A DNA stretch of 35,336 bases. Source: Butyricicoccus_A sp963601915 (GTDB lineage Bacteria; Bacillota; Clostridia; Oscillospirales; Butyricicoccaceae). Location: assembly GCA_963601915.1 (NCBI GenBank), contig CAVCGL010000022.1:1-35336 (forward strand), read 5' to 3'. The notes under the pieces were generated by a model. That model was not told the origin of the DNA and searched no databases. It saw nothing but the letters and a program-made list of their open reading frames with translations. This document shows positions 13,951 through 21,475 of the stretch, in pieces (within the stretch, counting starts at the first letter, position 1; each line of letters begins with the position of its first letter). The position numbers and the translations under genes were made by a program.

Positions 13951-14556
13951 ATGAGTGAACAGGCGAAGCGGTCGGTGCAGGCTCGGTGCGAGGACATTGG
14001 TTTGGTCGCGCGGGCGGCGTTTTGGCTATACGGCGTGTATGTGCTGGTGCTGCTCGGTGTCGGTATTTGGATGCTGACGCAGGGGGCAGATCAATTTTCT
14101 TTGCACGTGACACAGACACAAAATGGTGCGATTGGACAGGGATTTTTCAGAAACATGCTGGAGATTGACTTTTCCCGCAGCAGCTTGCGAGCGGATGCCG
14201 TACAACGGGCAAAGCTGGCGTATTTGATTGGATTTTTTACGGCATGGATTGCAAAGGTGCTGTTTTGCGGCATTCTGTATCAGGTACGCGGCATTTTTCG
14301 CAGCATTGCACGGGAACAGACGCCTTTTGTTCTGAAAAATTGTCAGGCGTTGCGGCGGATCGGTGTTTTGATTCCGGTCATTAGCGTCATTCGGCAAATG
14401 TGCCCGCTTGTTCTGATGCTGTGCGGTATCGGAGAAGGCGGGACAGGCAGCTTGATTCAGATTGACCAATGGCTGATCGGCGGCGTTGTTCTCAGCTTGT
14501 CTTATATCTTTGAATATGGTACGATATTGCAGAAAGAATCGGATGAAACACTATAA
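13951..14556 (+). CDS. DUF2975 family membrane protein
   Basis: This 201-residue protein starts at the ATG at 13951 (AAAGGATG upstream); an earlier in-frame codon at 13915 lies in the promoter. Four membrane helices at about 23-46, 96-122, 144-165 and 172-192 match the DUF2975 layout. The loop RSIAREQTPFVLKNCQALRRIG is the family signature. In Bacillus the relative YoaS is encoded next to the small regulator YozG. The same arrangement is present here, with the regulator 15 bp downstream. The role is unknown. Confidence 0.85.
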   Translation: MSEQAKRSVQARCEDIGLVARAAFWLYGVYVLVLLGVGIWMLTQGADQFSLHVTQTQNGAIGQGFFRNMLEIDFSRSSLRADAVQRAKLAYLIGFFTAWIAKVLFCGILYQVRGIFRSIAREQTPFVLKNCQALRRIGVLIPVISVIRQMCPLVLMLCGIGEGGTGSLIQIDQWLIGGVVLSLSYIFEYGTILQKESDETL

Positions 14557-14571
14557 GGAAGTACTGGGACT

Positions 14572-14784
14572 ATGGCAATTATTTTGCGGCTTGACCGCGT
14601 GATGGCAGATCGAAAAATGACCCTCAATGAGCTTTCTGAGCGCGTAGGTGTCACGAATGTCAATTTGTCAAAATTAAAGACTGGCAAGGTCAGTGCGGTG
14701 CGCTTTTCGACACTAAATGCCATTTGCCGTGCACTGGATTGCCAGCCTGGTGACATTTTAGAATATCAACCGGATGTGGAGTGA
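14572..14784 (+). CDS. YozG-like small XRE regulator
   Basis: This 70-residue Cro/CI-type protein is a bare helix-turn-helix: RLDRVMADRKMTLNELSERV, GVTNVNLSKLKTGK, then FSTLNAICRALDCQPGDILEY. This ending is typical of the YozG group that accompanies DUF2975 membrane proteins. AAGGAAG lies before the ATG. It is probably cotranscribed with the DUF2975 gene and may autoregulate the pair (inference from family context). Confidence 0.9.
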   Translation: MAIILRLDRVMADRKMTLNELSERVGVTNVNLSKLKTGKVSAVRFSTLNAICRALDCQPGDILEYQPDVE

Positions 14785-14813
14785 GGAACATTCACAAATT
14801 CGGCACACAATAA

Positions 14814-14889
14814 AAAACAGCATCTGTTATCTGTGATAAAGGTTTGTAAAGATTTTCGGAAACCTTTGACATTCAATAGATGCTGTTTT
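14814..14889 (+). terminator. Long two-part terminator hairpin
   Basis: The outer stem pairs AAAACAGCATCT (14814-14825) with AGATGCTGTTTT (14878-14889). An inner stem pairs AAAGGTTT (14838-14845) with AAACCTTT (14860-14867). A's upstream and T's downstream suit termination in either direction. Confidence 0.75.
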
Positions 14890-14929
14890 ATTATGATGGA
14901 TGGAAAAAATTCATGAAAGGATTGCGAAT

Positions 14930-15727
14930 ATGAAACATATCATTCAGAAGAGTATTGCCTATGCATTGGCAGCGGCGACTGCTTGTTTTTGCGTTGCTTG
15001 TGCATCGGTACAGCCGAGCGGCTCTGCATCCGAAAGTACACAGCAGACAACCAGCCAAGAGCTGACCTATGACAAACAAAATCACACACCGATTCAGCAG
15101 AGCGGATATACTTTCCAGATTATTGATGTGACCTCTGGGGAAGAGTCTGCGACAATTTTCTTTACGATGACCCCGCTGGACAGCAAAGAAGCGGCGGAAA
15201 ATTTGACCATTACCACAAGCACCGGTGATTGCACGGCCAGCGTGTTGAAATATGATGAACAGAATAAACAGGCTTTATTTGAATGCCGTGTGGATATGAA
15301 TGCATCGGAAAAGATGAAGATTTTGGTGCAGGGCGATGGCGTGTATGCAACGGTTCCGGTTACGGTATTGAAGGACAAGAGCGTACAGACAGACACGCCT
15401 CTGACCAGTGCTACCGGAAAGAAGGGCACGCTCAACGAGATTCGCCTGAATACCAGCACGATTACCTTCCAGTACACGCTGCCGGGCTATCTGGAAGCAC
15501 AGAATGAATGGGACAACGATTGGAAGGAATATGTGCACGGCACACCGGATGTCACGGTGACTTTTGCAGACGGCAGCACAAAGAAACTGGAATTACAGGA
15601 GCTGCACGGCGATTTGGAACCGGAAGTCATGAAAACGTATACCCATTACTTTGAACTGACCGATGCCATTGATTTGGAGAACGCGGAGTCTCTGACGGTC
15701 AATGGAACGGAATATACTTTGCACTAA
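14930..15727 (+). CDS. Predicted lipoprotein of unknown function
   Basis: The start is ATG 14930 (GAAAGG 9 nt upstream), giving 265 residues. The N-terminus is KHIIQKSIAYALAAATACF then CVAC-ASVQPSGS. The Cys after CVA fits a lipobox with an unusual Cys at -3, and a Ser/Thr/Gln-rich linker follows. The rest looks like two beta-sandwich units rich in TVTFADGSTKKLEL-type strands, similar to DUF4179/DUF5643-like extracellular domains. I would not assign a family. It likely sits on the outer face of the membrane. It is a single gene between a terminator and the next promoter. Confidence 0.78.
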   Translation: MKHIIQKSIAYALAAATACFCVACASVQPSGSASESTQQTTSQELTYDKQNHTPIQQSGYTFQIIDVTSGEESATIFFTMTPLDSKEAAENLTITTSTGDCTASVLKYDEQNKQALFECRVDMNASEKMKILVQGDGVYATVPVTVLKDKSVQTDTPLTSATGKKGTLNEIRLNTSTITFQYTLPGYLEAQNEWDNDWKEYVHGTPDVTVTFADGSTKKLELQELHGDLEPEVMKTYTHYFELTDAIDLENAESLTVNGTEYTLH

Positions 15728-15732
15728 ATGTA

Positions 15733-15741
15733 TGCTATACT
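15733..15741 (+). promoter_or_regulatory. Extended -10 promoter before the AIM24 gene
   Basis: TGCTATACT (TATACT at 15736-15741) has no clear -35. ATCTCCGGAGAT (15759-15770), a perfect 12-bp palindrome, lies between it and the AAGGAGG site. Confidence 0.45.
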
Positions 15742-15782
15742 GATACTGTAGAGAGAACCATCTCCGGAGATAAGGAGGAGCT

Positions 15783-16469
15783 ATGCAGTATAAGATTTTT
15801 GGCGATATGATGCCGGCAGTGACCATTCGTTTGTCACGCGGTGAGAGTGTCTATACGCAGTCGGGCGGCATGAGCTGGATGACCGAGGGCGTACAGATGG
15901 ACTCTAATATGAAGGGCGGATTGGGAAAGGCATTCGGCAGAATGTTTTCCGGTGAATCCCTGTTTATGGCGACGTTTACCGCGACCCGCGATGTCGATGA
16001 GGTGACCTTTGCGGCGACGATGCCGGGACAGATTTTGAAGTTTGATATTCGTCCGGATTATGAGATTATCGCACAAAAGGGTGCATTTTTGTGTGCAGAG
16101 CACAGCGTACAGCTGTCTACTTATTTTAACCGCGGCGTCAAGGGCGGTCTGTTTGGCGGCGAAGGATTTATCCTGCAAAAGTATTCCGGCAACGGTGCGG
16201 TGTTCTGTGAGATTGACGGCAGTGTGCAAGCCATTGATCTGGCACCGGGGGAACTGCTGCGCGTGGATACCGGCAATATTGCCGCATTTGAGACCTCGGT
16301 TCAGTATTCGGCTGAAATGGTGAAAGGATTTAAGAACATTTTGTTTGGCGGTGAGGGCTTGTTCCTGTCCACGCTGCGCGGACCAGGTCGGGTTTGGCTC
16401 CAGACAATGACCACCTCGGAGCTGGCAAAGAAGCTCATTCCGTATTTGCCGATCAATACGGGAAATTAA
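15783..16469 (+). CDS. AIM24/TIGR00266 family protein
   Basis: This 228-residue protein is the normal length for the family. Recognisable stretches are VTIRLSRGESVYTQSGGMSWM, GLGKAFGRMFSGESLFM, GGLFGGEGFILQKYSGNG and MVKGFKNILFGGEGLFLSTL. The fold is a double-psi-like beta roll related to tryptophan RNA-binding attenuator-like proteins. The bacterial function is unknown. AAGGAGGAG lies 3 nt from the ATG. It is monocistronic and ends at a strong terminator. Confidence 0.93.
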   Translation: MQYKIFGDMMPAVTIRLSRGESVYTQSGGMSWMTEGVQMDSNMKGGLGKAFGRMFSGESLFMATFTATRDVDEVTFAATMPGQILKFDIRPDYEIIAQKGAFLCAEHSVQLSTYFNRGVKGGLFGGEGFILQKYSGNGAVFCEIDGSVQAIDLAPGELLRVDTGNIAAFETSVQYSAEMVKGFKNILFGGEGLFLSTLRGPGRVWLQTMTTSELAKKLIPYLPINTGN

Positions 16470-16498
16470 GTCGTTGAGCACAAAAGAAAAAGATGCAC

Positions 16499-16540
16499 GA
16501 GCAGTCGCAGAATCATTTGGATTTTGCGGCTGCTCTTTTT
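16499..16540 (+). terminator. Terminator of the AIM24 gene
   Basis: GAGCAGTCGCA pairs with TGCGGCTGCTC (one G-U pair), followed by TTTTT. Confidence 0.88.
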
Positions 16541-16567
16541 ATTATGCATATTGCTGATAAAGTGTAA

Positions 16568-16620
16568 ATTATCGAGTATTTTCGATAATATTTGTGTTAT
16601 TTTAGACGGTTGAATTATAA
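16568..16620 (+). promoter_or_regulatory. Inverted repeat and candidate promoter of the acyltransferase gene
   Basis: ATTATCGA (16568-16575) and TCGATAAT (16582-16589) form an 8-bp inverted repeat with a 6-bp centre, just before a possible -35 TTGTGT (16592-16597) and -10 TTATAA (16615-16620). The position suits an operator. The leader to the ATG is about 145 nt long with no clear ORF. Confidence 0.45.
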
Positions 16621-16765
16621 GTGTTGGTTAAAATGCTTATAACCGGCGGGAGGCAGCAGGAAATTTTCGGAAATATCTGCTCTTGTTTCTCCTACGAACG
16701 GACCGTATACTGGAAACAGAAAGAAAAGAGCAACACCACCATGATGGAAATCAGGAGGTTTTTCC

Positions 16766-18178
16766 ATGTATACAAAGCATTTACCGAAGAAGATTTTGCA
16801 AGCGGACAGCTATGGTCCGGTTTTTATGTACGCAACCCATCGAGAGCTGGCATGTGCACCGCGTCACATCATCCGTATGACAGAGCCGGTTCGTCCGGAA
16901 CTGCTGCAGCAGGCGGCAGAACGCGCATTGGAGCGTTTTCCGCAGATGCGCGTTGGCCTGTCGCGTGACACAGATGCCTATCATTATTATTTCAATCCCC
17001 TGCCGCCGGTTGTTCTGCCGTTCTCGGATGTTTCCCCGTATTATATCGGCTCGGAAGACAACAACGGCTATCTGTTTACGCTGGGGTGGAAGGATCAGAC
17101 CATTTATATGGAATATCAGCATTCGCTGTGTGATGGACATGGATTTGACCAGTTTATCCGCGCCGTGCTGTTTGAATATCTGACGCTGTGCGGCAAACCG
17201 GTCTGTAACGATGGCAGCATTCGCACCCATGAGACGCCGTTCCAGCTCAGCGAATGTGAAGATGGATATGCCAAGCTGGATCAGGCCAATCCGTCAGAAG
17301 AGGGACATTATACCGTGGAAAAGTCGTTTCATGCACCGGTTGCCGATCGAGAAGGCAATGAGCGCATGACGGAAATCACGTTTCCGTATGCGGAGCTGAG
17401 AAATTGGACCCATGCACACGGCGCCTCGCCGATCAGCCTGCTGTACACAGCGATTTCGTTTGCACTGTACCGCACCTATTATACCGAGCAGGATGCAGGC
17501 ACACCGGTTGTCGCAGAAATCCCAATGGATCTGCGCCAGATTGTTCCGTCTGACACGACGCATTTCTTTGTTTCTCTGTTGGATCTGCCGTTTGAATACG
17601 ATTGGTTCTCCCTGCCGTTTGCAGAAGCCTGTCAGAAGGTTCGCGCGATGTTTGACACCCAGCGCGCGCCGCGCCATGCGGCATACTGGGGCAAGGCTGG
17701 CAGCACACGCGTTTCGGAAGGTCATCATGCCGAGATGAATATCGAGGAAAAGGAAACCATGATGCGCGATATGGCACGCAATTATGTGTACCGCGACAGC
17801 TTTATCTTGACCAACATCGGCAGATTTGATATTCCGGAGAGTATGCAGGCATATATCGAGGATTATGGTGCGATTCTGCCGTGCGGCTATCAGCCGTTTG
17901 GCATTCTGGTCAGCTCGTATCAGGGCGTCATGAAGATTTCTCTGGCACAGCGTGAGGACACGGCGGCTCTGTCCGATGCGATTTTGGCGGAATTGGCAGA
18001 CTGCGGCATCCATGCAAGCACCAAGGTGTACACCTATCATCCGACGCGCTATGAGGGCACACGCCTGATGAAGCGTCCGGTCAATAAATACCGCGTCGTG
18101 CGCAAGAGCACCAAGACCGAAAAGCCGGTCAATAAGCATACGAAAAAGAACCGCGCCTACAGCCGTTCGGCAAAGTAA
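16766..18178 (+). CDS. Condensation-domain-type CoA-dependent acyltransferase
   Basis: This 470-residue protein has a strong CAGGAGG site. The active-site motif HxxxDG of the condensation/chloramphenicol acetyltransferase superfamily is present as H119-SLC-D123-G124. Later superfamily elements are also present (PVVAEIPMDLRQIVPS, and FILTNIGRFDIP, which suits the DFGWG-equivalent position). Stand-alone members acylate alcohols, as in PapA-like or alcohol acetyltransferases. The final 40 residues are very Lys/Arg-rich, which is unusual and could bind membrane or nucleic acid. No NRPS, PKS or carrier protein gene is nearby, so the substrate is unknown. Confidence 0.85.
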   Translation: MYTKHLPKKILQADSYGPVFMYATHRELACAPRHIIRMTEPVRPELLQQAAERALERFPQMRVGLSRDTDAYHYYFNPLPPVVLPFSDVSPYYIGSEDNNGYLFTLGWKDQTIYMEYQHSLCDGHGFDQFIRAVLFEYLTLCGKPVCNDGSIRTHETPFQLSECEDGYAKLDQANPSEEGHYTVEKSFHAPVADREGNERMTEITFPYAELRNWTHAHGASPISLLYTAISFALYRTYYTEQDAGTPVVAEIPMDLRQIVPSDTTHFFVSLLDLPFEYDWFSLPFAEACQKVRAMFDTQRAPRHAAYWGKAGSTRVSEGHHAEMNIEEKETMMRDMARNYVYRDSFILTNIGRFDIPESMQAYIEDYGAILPCGYQPFGILVSSYQGVMKISLAQREDTAALSDAILAELADCGIHASTKVYTYHPTRYEGTRLMKRPVNKYRVVRKSTKTEKPVNKHTKKNRAYSRSAK

Positions 18179-18187
18179 ACACAAAGC

Positions 18188-18225
18188 AAAAGGCATCTTG
18201 TCTGATTTGACAAGATGCCTTTTTG
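18188..18225. terminator. Bidirectional terminator between acyltransferase and ttcA-like genes
   Basis: AAAGGCATCTTGTC pairs perfectly with GACAAGATGCCTTT, with a 6-nt loop, T's to the right and A's to the left. Confidence 0.92.
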
Positions 18226-18226
18226 G

Positions 18227-18967
18227 TTATTCTCCCTTTTTTCTGCGCACGGTTTTATCCGGAGCCCAGCCCTTGAGCGGATACCGCTGGATGGCGCCAA
18301 AGATGCGCTGGCGCACGCCGTGATTGGTCTGCTCCAAGGTGCGCAGCAGCTGCTTGATCTCTTCGCGCTTGGTGCTGCCGTCTGCCGGACAGGGATTGTG
18401 CACGATTGGCAGTTCCAGCCGCTTGGCAAGCGAACGGATATAGGATTCCGGCACGTAGAGCATCGGACGAATAACGGTGATTTCCGCGCGGTCTAAGTGT
18501 GTCACAGGCAAAAAGCAGCTGAATCTGCCTTCGTATAACAGAGACATGAGCACGGTCTCGACCACATCGTCAAAATGATGACCGAGCGCGACTTTGTTGC
18601 AGCCATGCGCTTTGGCTGTGCTGTTGAGCGCGCCGCGGCGCATGTTCGCGCACAGCGAGCACGGATTTTCCTCCTTGCGGATGTCAAAGACCACGGTTTT
18701 GATTTCCGTCTGTTCCGTGATGTATTCCACCTGTAATTCTTCACACAGCTTAGCAACCGGCGTGAAGTCCATTTCTTCGTAGCCCATTTCCAAGGTAATG
18801 GCTTTGACTTCAAATTTCTTGGGGTAGAAACGCCGCAGTCCCGCGAGCGCGGACAACAGGGCGAGGGAATCCTTGCCGCCGGACACGCCGACAGCAATGA
18901 CATCGCCTTCTTCAATCATATGATATTGATCCACCGCACGGCGGACATAAGAGAGCATTTTCTGCAT
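18227..18967 (-). CDS. TtcA-like tRNA 2-thiocytidine biosynthesis protein
   Basis: This 246-residue protein starts at the ATG with TCGGAGGA upstream; the longer in-frame extension is not supported. The PP-loop motif SGGKDS (29-34) adenylates the tRNA cytidine. C103-SL-C106 and a third Cys in NPCPAD (C193) match the iron-sulfur ligands of TtcA, which thiolates C32 of some tRNAs. It is shorter than E. coli TtcA, as is common for Firmicutes relatives. A CGAAAC/GTTTCG hairpin sits directly before the Shine-Dalgarno. It is transcribed alone, divergently from rplM. Confidence 0.9.
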   Translation of the reverse strand: MQKMLSYVRRAVDQYHMIEEGDVIAVGVSGGKDSLALLSALAGLRRFYPKKFEVKAITLEMGYEEMDFTPVAKLCEELQVEYITEQTEIKTVVFDIRKEENPCSLCANMRRGALNSTAKAHGCNKVALGHHFDDVVETVLMSLLYEGRFSCFLPVTHLDRAEITVIRPMLYVPESYIRSLAKRLELPIVHNPCPADGSTKREEIKQLLRTLEQTNHGVRQRIFGAIQRYPLKGWAPDKTVRRKKGE

Positions 18968-19010
18968 GATTTTCCTCCGAAACGCGCATGTTTCGCGCCG
19001 TAATATGTCT

Positions 19011-19039
19011 ATTATACTGCATCCCTCGACAATTGGACA
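19011..19039 (-). promoter_or_regulatory. Promoter of the ttcA-like gene
   Basis: TATAAT on the minus strand (complement at 19011-19016), with TGTCCA (complement at 19034-19039) as a weak -35 at 17 nt. Confidence 0.5.
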
Positions 19040-19070
19040 GAGAAAAATTTTTATTTGGGTTGCGAGTATT

Positions 19071-19110
19071 CGAGAGAAAACGAGAGAAAACAAGAGAAAA
19101 CAAGAGATTG
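19071..19110. repeat. 10-bp tandem direct repeats between ttcA-like gene and rplM
   Basis: Four 10-mers in line: CGAGAGAAAA twice, CAAGAGAAAA, and CAAGAGATTG, with exactly one helical turn per repeat. They lie between two divergent promoters, about 34 bp before the rplM -35. Confidence 0.75.
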
Positions 19111-19143
19111 ATATGCGGAAAATTAAAATCTTCAAAAAATGTG

Positions 19144-19172
19144 TTGACTTTGGATTTTGAATGTGGTATAAC
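19144..19172 (+). promoter_or_regulatory. Promoter of rplM-rpsI
   Basis: TTGACT (19144-19149), a 17-nt spacer and TATAAC (19167-19172), preceded by TG at 19164-19165. Confidence 0.82.
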
Positions 19173-19180
19173 AATATAGC

Positions 19181-19214
19181 GCTCGAAAAACGGGAAAAAG
19201 TTCGGATTTCGAGC
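19181..19214 (+). promoter_or_regulatory. Leader hairpin ahead of rplM
   Basis: GCTCGAAA (19181-19188) pairs with TTTCGAGC (19207-19214) near the transcription start. It may be a ribosomal-protein leader (L13/S9 autoregulation), but I cannot match it to a named family. Confidence 0.5.
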
Positions 19215-19269
19215 AATACCTAACGTGAATGAAACATTTCAGATAAAAATTATAATCGGAGGTTAGATC

Positions 19270-19701
19270 ATGTCCACTTATATGGCTAAGGCTGAAAACA
19301 TTGACCGCAAGTGGTATATCGTCGACGCAGCAAACAAGCCGCTGGGTCGTACCGCAGCTACTGTAGCAGCTCTCCTTCGCGGTAAGCATAAGGTAGAGTT
19401 CACCCCGCACGTTGATACCGGCGATTTCGTTATCGTTATCAACGCTTCTAAGGCAATCCTGACCGGCAACAAGCTGACTCAGAAGTACTACCAGAGACAT
19501 TCTGGCTGGATCGGTGGCCTGAAGGAGACTCAGTACAAGACTTTGATGGCTGAGCGTCCGGAACTGGCAATCGAGCTGGCAGTTAAGGGTATGCTCCCGA
19601 AGAATTCCATTGGCCGCAAGGCTGCAACCCGTCTGAAGGTTTACGCAGGCGAGGAGCACAACCACGAAGCACAGCAGCCGACCGTTTGGGCTGGCAAGTA
19701 A
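19270..19701 (+). CDS. rplM: 50S ribosomal protein L13
   Basis: This 143-residue protein is full length. Hallmarks are KWYIVDAANKPLGRTAATVA, LRGKHKVEFTPHVDTGDFV, KYYQRHSGWIGG and AVKGMLPKNSIGRKAATRLK. L13 is an early-assembling 50S protein. TCGGAGG precedes the ATG. It is paired with rpsI 24 bp downstream, the standard order. Confidence 0.98.
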   Translation: MSTYMAKAENIDRKWYIVDAANKPLGRTAATVAALLRGKHKVEFTPHVDTGDFVIVINASKAILTGNKLTQKYYQRHSGWIGGLKETQYKTLMAERPELAIELAVKGMLPKNSIGRKAATRLKVYAGEEHNHEAQQPTVWAGK

Positions 19702-19725
19702 TTCTTACAAGGAGGAAATTAAGTC

Positions 19726-20133
19726 ATGTACACACCTAAGAAAGCATATTTCTACGGCACCGGCAGAAGAAAGTCCTCTGTTGCAAGAGTTCGTCTGATT
19801 CCGGGCGGTACTGGTGAAATCACCATCAACAATCGTACCCTCGACAACTACTTTGGTCTGGACACCCTGAAGCTGATCGTTCGTCAGCCGCTGGAAGCTA
19901 CCAAGACCACTGAGAAGTTCGACATCGTTTGCACTGTAGCTGGCGGCGGCTTTACCGGCCAGGCTGGTGCAATCCGTCACGGCATCGCTCGTGCACTGCT
20001 GCAGGCTAACTCTGACGAGTATCGTCCGATCCTGAAGGCAGCTGGCTTCCTGACCCGTGACCCGAGAATGAAGGAAAGAAAGAAGTACGGCCTCAAAGCC
20101 GCTCGTCGCGCACCTCAGTTCAGCAAGCGATAA
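19726..20133 (+). CDS. rpsI: 30S ribosomal protein S9
   Basis: This 135-residue protein has the S9 features GTGRRKSSVARVRLIPG, TVAGGGFTGQAGAIRHGIARAL, LTRDPRMKERKKYG and the C-terminal QFSKR, whose last residue reaches the P-site tRNA. CAAGGAGG lies upstream. It is the second gene of rplM-rpsI. It ends at a strong terminator, and the ICE follows directly after. Confidence 0.98.
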   Translation: MYTPKKAYFYGTGRRKSSVARVRLIPGGTGEITINNRTLDNYFGLDTLKLIVRQPLEATKTTEKFDIVCTVAGGGFTGQAGAIRHGIARALLQANSDEYRPILKAAGFLTRDPRMKERKKYGLKAARRAPQFSKR

Positions 20134-20152
20134 TCTACAGCTTAAAAATGCT

Positions 20153-20190
20153 AAAAAAGCCCGGAAATACGCCATTTTCCGGGCTTTTTC
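20153..20190 (+). terminator. Terminator of rplM-rpsI
   Basis: AAAAAGCCCGGAAAA pairs with TTTTCCGGGCTTTTT, with U's on the plus side and A's upstream for bidirectional use. Confidence 0.93.
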
Positions 20191-20263
20191 TATACCCAAA
20201 ATTCTGTCTGGACTGTTCGGTTTTGATGGAATTTGAACGGAAATTTATGGGTTTATAGTGGTC

Positions 20264-20321
20264 AAATTACTGGTGGACAAGCCCATTTTGACCTCTTATG
20301 GGTTAAATTACTGGTGGACAA
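20264..20321. repeat. 17-bp direct repeats near the ICE left end
   Basis: AAATTACTGGTGGACAA occurs at 20264-20280 and 20305-20321. TTATGGGT precedes both, at different distances. Such repeats near an ICE terminus could be arm-type sites for the integrase, as DR2 repeats are in Tn916; this is inference. Confidence 0.6.
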
Positions 20322-20377
20322 TAGGAGCAAATGAAGTCCAATTTTGCCATCGACGGACGAACACATACTTGACTGAT

Positions 20378-20437
20378 TTACATAGAGCCTTGGCTCATTC
20401 TTTGAAAACGAGAATGGGTCGAGGCTCTATTTTTTTC
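20378..20437 (+). terminator. TTACATAG-hairpin motif, copy D (terminator upstream of the antirepressor)
   Basis: TTACATAG (20378-20385) leads into a stem of about 20 bp, ATAGAGCCTTGGCTCATTCT with AGAATGGGTCGAGGCTCTAT, including three G-U pairs, followed by seven T's. The remaining 20191-20480 gap holds the direct repeats and no supported gene. No clear promoter is seen after it, so it may act as an attenuator as well as an insulator from chromosomal read-through. Confidence 0.75.
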
Positions 20438-20480
20438 GCCCGAAATCCGGCGATACAAATTTGAGTAGGAGGTAACAGGT

Positions 20481-21311
20481 ATGACGGATTTCAATCAGAA
20501 GACCCATGACACCGATGTGGGCAGTTATGGTGGACAGTCGAGGCAGATGATGGAGGTGTTTGAGAACCAGGAGTTTGGTTCGATCCGCGTGTTGCAGGAG
20601 GCAGGCAAGACCTTCTTCTGTGCAAGCGACGTGGCGAAAGCGTTGGGGTATGTGAATCCCTACGCCGCAGTGAAGCGCCATTGTAGAGGCCCCCTAACGA
20701 AACGCGAGGGGGTCGTTCAGAAGGTGAATCAGTATGGGGATGCTGGAGAGCAGGTCGTTGAAATCTCCTTTATCACAGAAGGCGATGTTTACCGGCTGAT
20801 CGTTCACAGCAAGCTGCCATCGGCAGAACGGTTTGAACACTGGGTGTTTGATGAAGTTCTCCCTTCCATCCGCAAGCATGGTGTGTATATGAACGATTCC
20901 ATTTTGGATCAGGTGATTCAGCATCCGGAGGTCATCTACACCCTGGCGCAGGAGCTTGTAGCCGAGAGAGAGCAGCTTGAGGGTATCCGCAAACAGCTGG
21001 ATGCAGCGCAGCCCAAGGCAGACTACTTCGATACCTTTGTGAATTCGGAGGACTGCACCTGCATCCGGAATTTCTGTAAGGAAATCGGAATCCCAGAGAA
21101 GACGGCAGTGGCTCTCTTGCTGGATCATCGCTATCTGTACCGCAGTCCAAGTGGCTGGCTGATGCCTTTTGCAGACAAATCTGCAAGGGGCTATTTTATT
21201 GTCCGGGATTGCTACGGCAGAAGCGGAAAACTGGTGCAGCAGACAAGAGTGACCTGCAAGGGAAAGAATCATCTCTTCAAGTTGTTTAAGAAATGGGGTG
21301 TGATCGAATGA
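20481..21311 (+). CDS. BRO-N/ANT phage-type antirepressor
   Basis: This 276-residue protein has a GTAGGAGG site. Residues about 25-135 are a BRO N-terminal DNA-binding domain (FGSIRVLQEAGKTFFCASDV, AKALGYVNPYAAVKRHC, EGDVYRLIVHSKLPSAERFE, WVFDEVLPSIRKHG). The C-terminal part (about 185-276) is an ANT/KilA-C-like domain with a helical linker between. Such proteins regulate the lytic or mobile state in phages and ICEs. It is the first gene of the ICE operon and overlaps the next small gene by 4 bp (ATGA). Confidence 0.92.
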   Translation: MTDFNQKTHDTDVGSYGGQSRQMMEVFENQEFGSIRVLQEAGKTFFCASDVAKALGYVNPYAAVKRHCRGPLTKREGVVQKVNQYGDAGEQVVEISFITEGDVYRLIVHSKLPSAERFEHWVFDEVLPSIRKHGVYMNDSILDQVIQHPEVIYTLAQELVAEREQLEGIRKQLDAAQPKADYFDTFVNSEDCTCIRNFCKEIGIPEKTAVALLLDHRYLYRSPSGWLMPFADKSARGYFIVRDCYGRSGKLVQQTRVTCKGKNHLFKLFKKWGVIE

Positions 21312-21475
21312 CGTTTTTTACAGAGGGAAGACTTCAAGCGTTTGAACGCATGATGCAGGATACCGGCAAATACCATCGCCGGGAGGACAGCGAAGATCGT
21401 CCGCGCAAATGTCCGAAGAAAAAAGCGGAGCCTGCGAAAAAGGATGGTGAGCACCATGCCGGTATTCAGGGTTGA
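21308..21475 (+). CDS. Small basic ICE protein (55 residues)
   Basis: The start overlaps the antirepressor stop (ATGA), indicating translational coupling. The 55-residue product is charged: FFTEGRLQAFERMMQDTG, then Lys/Arg/Glu-rich to the end. Its 3' end overlaps the start of the Rep gene. I do not recognise the family, but position and coupling support it being real. Confidence 0.65.
   Translation: MTFFTEGRLQAFERMMQDTGKYHRREDSEDRPRKCPKKKAEPAKKDGEHHAGIQG

Noticed and set aside
13376..14119. Minus-strand ORFs across the repeat array
   Set aside because: They are made of the palindromic repeats and repeat themselves in both copies without a protein pattern.
18968..19216. N-terminal extension of the TtcA-like protein to 329 residues
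   Set aside because: The extension crosses the promoter and the divergent regulatory region, is low-complexity, and the ATG at 18967 has a strong ribosome-binding site.
20331..20372. 13-codon mini-ORF just before motif copy D
   Set aside because: The AGGAG is only 3 nt from the ATG and there is no clear promoter; too weak to list as a gene.
20191..20480. tRNA or other RNA gene serving as ICE attachment site
   Set aside because: No cloverleaf or tRNA 3' end is seen; only direct repeats and a terminator-like hairpin.
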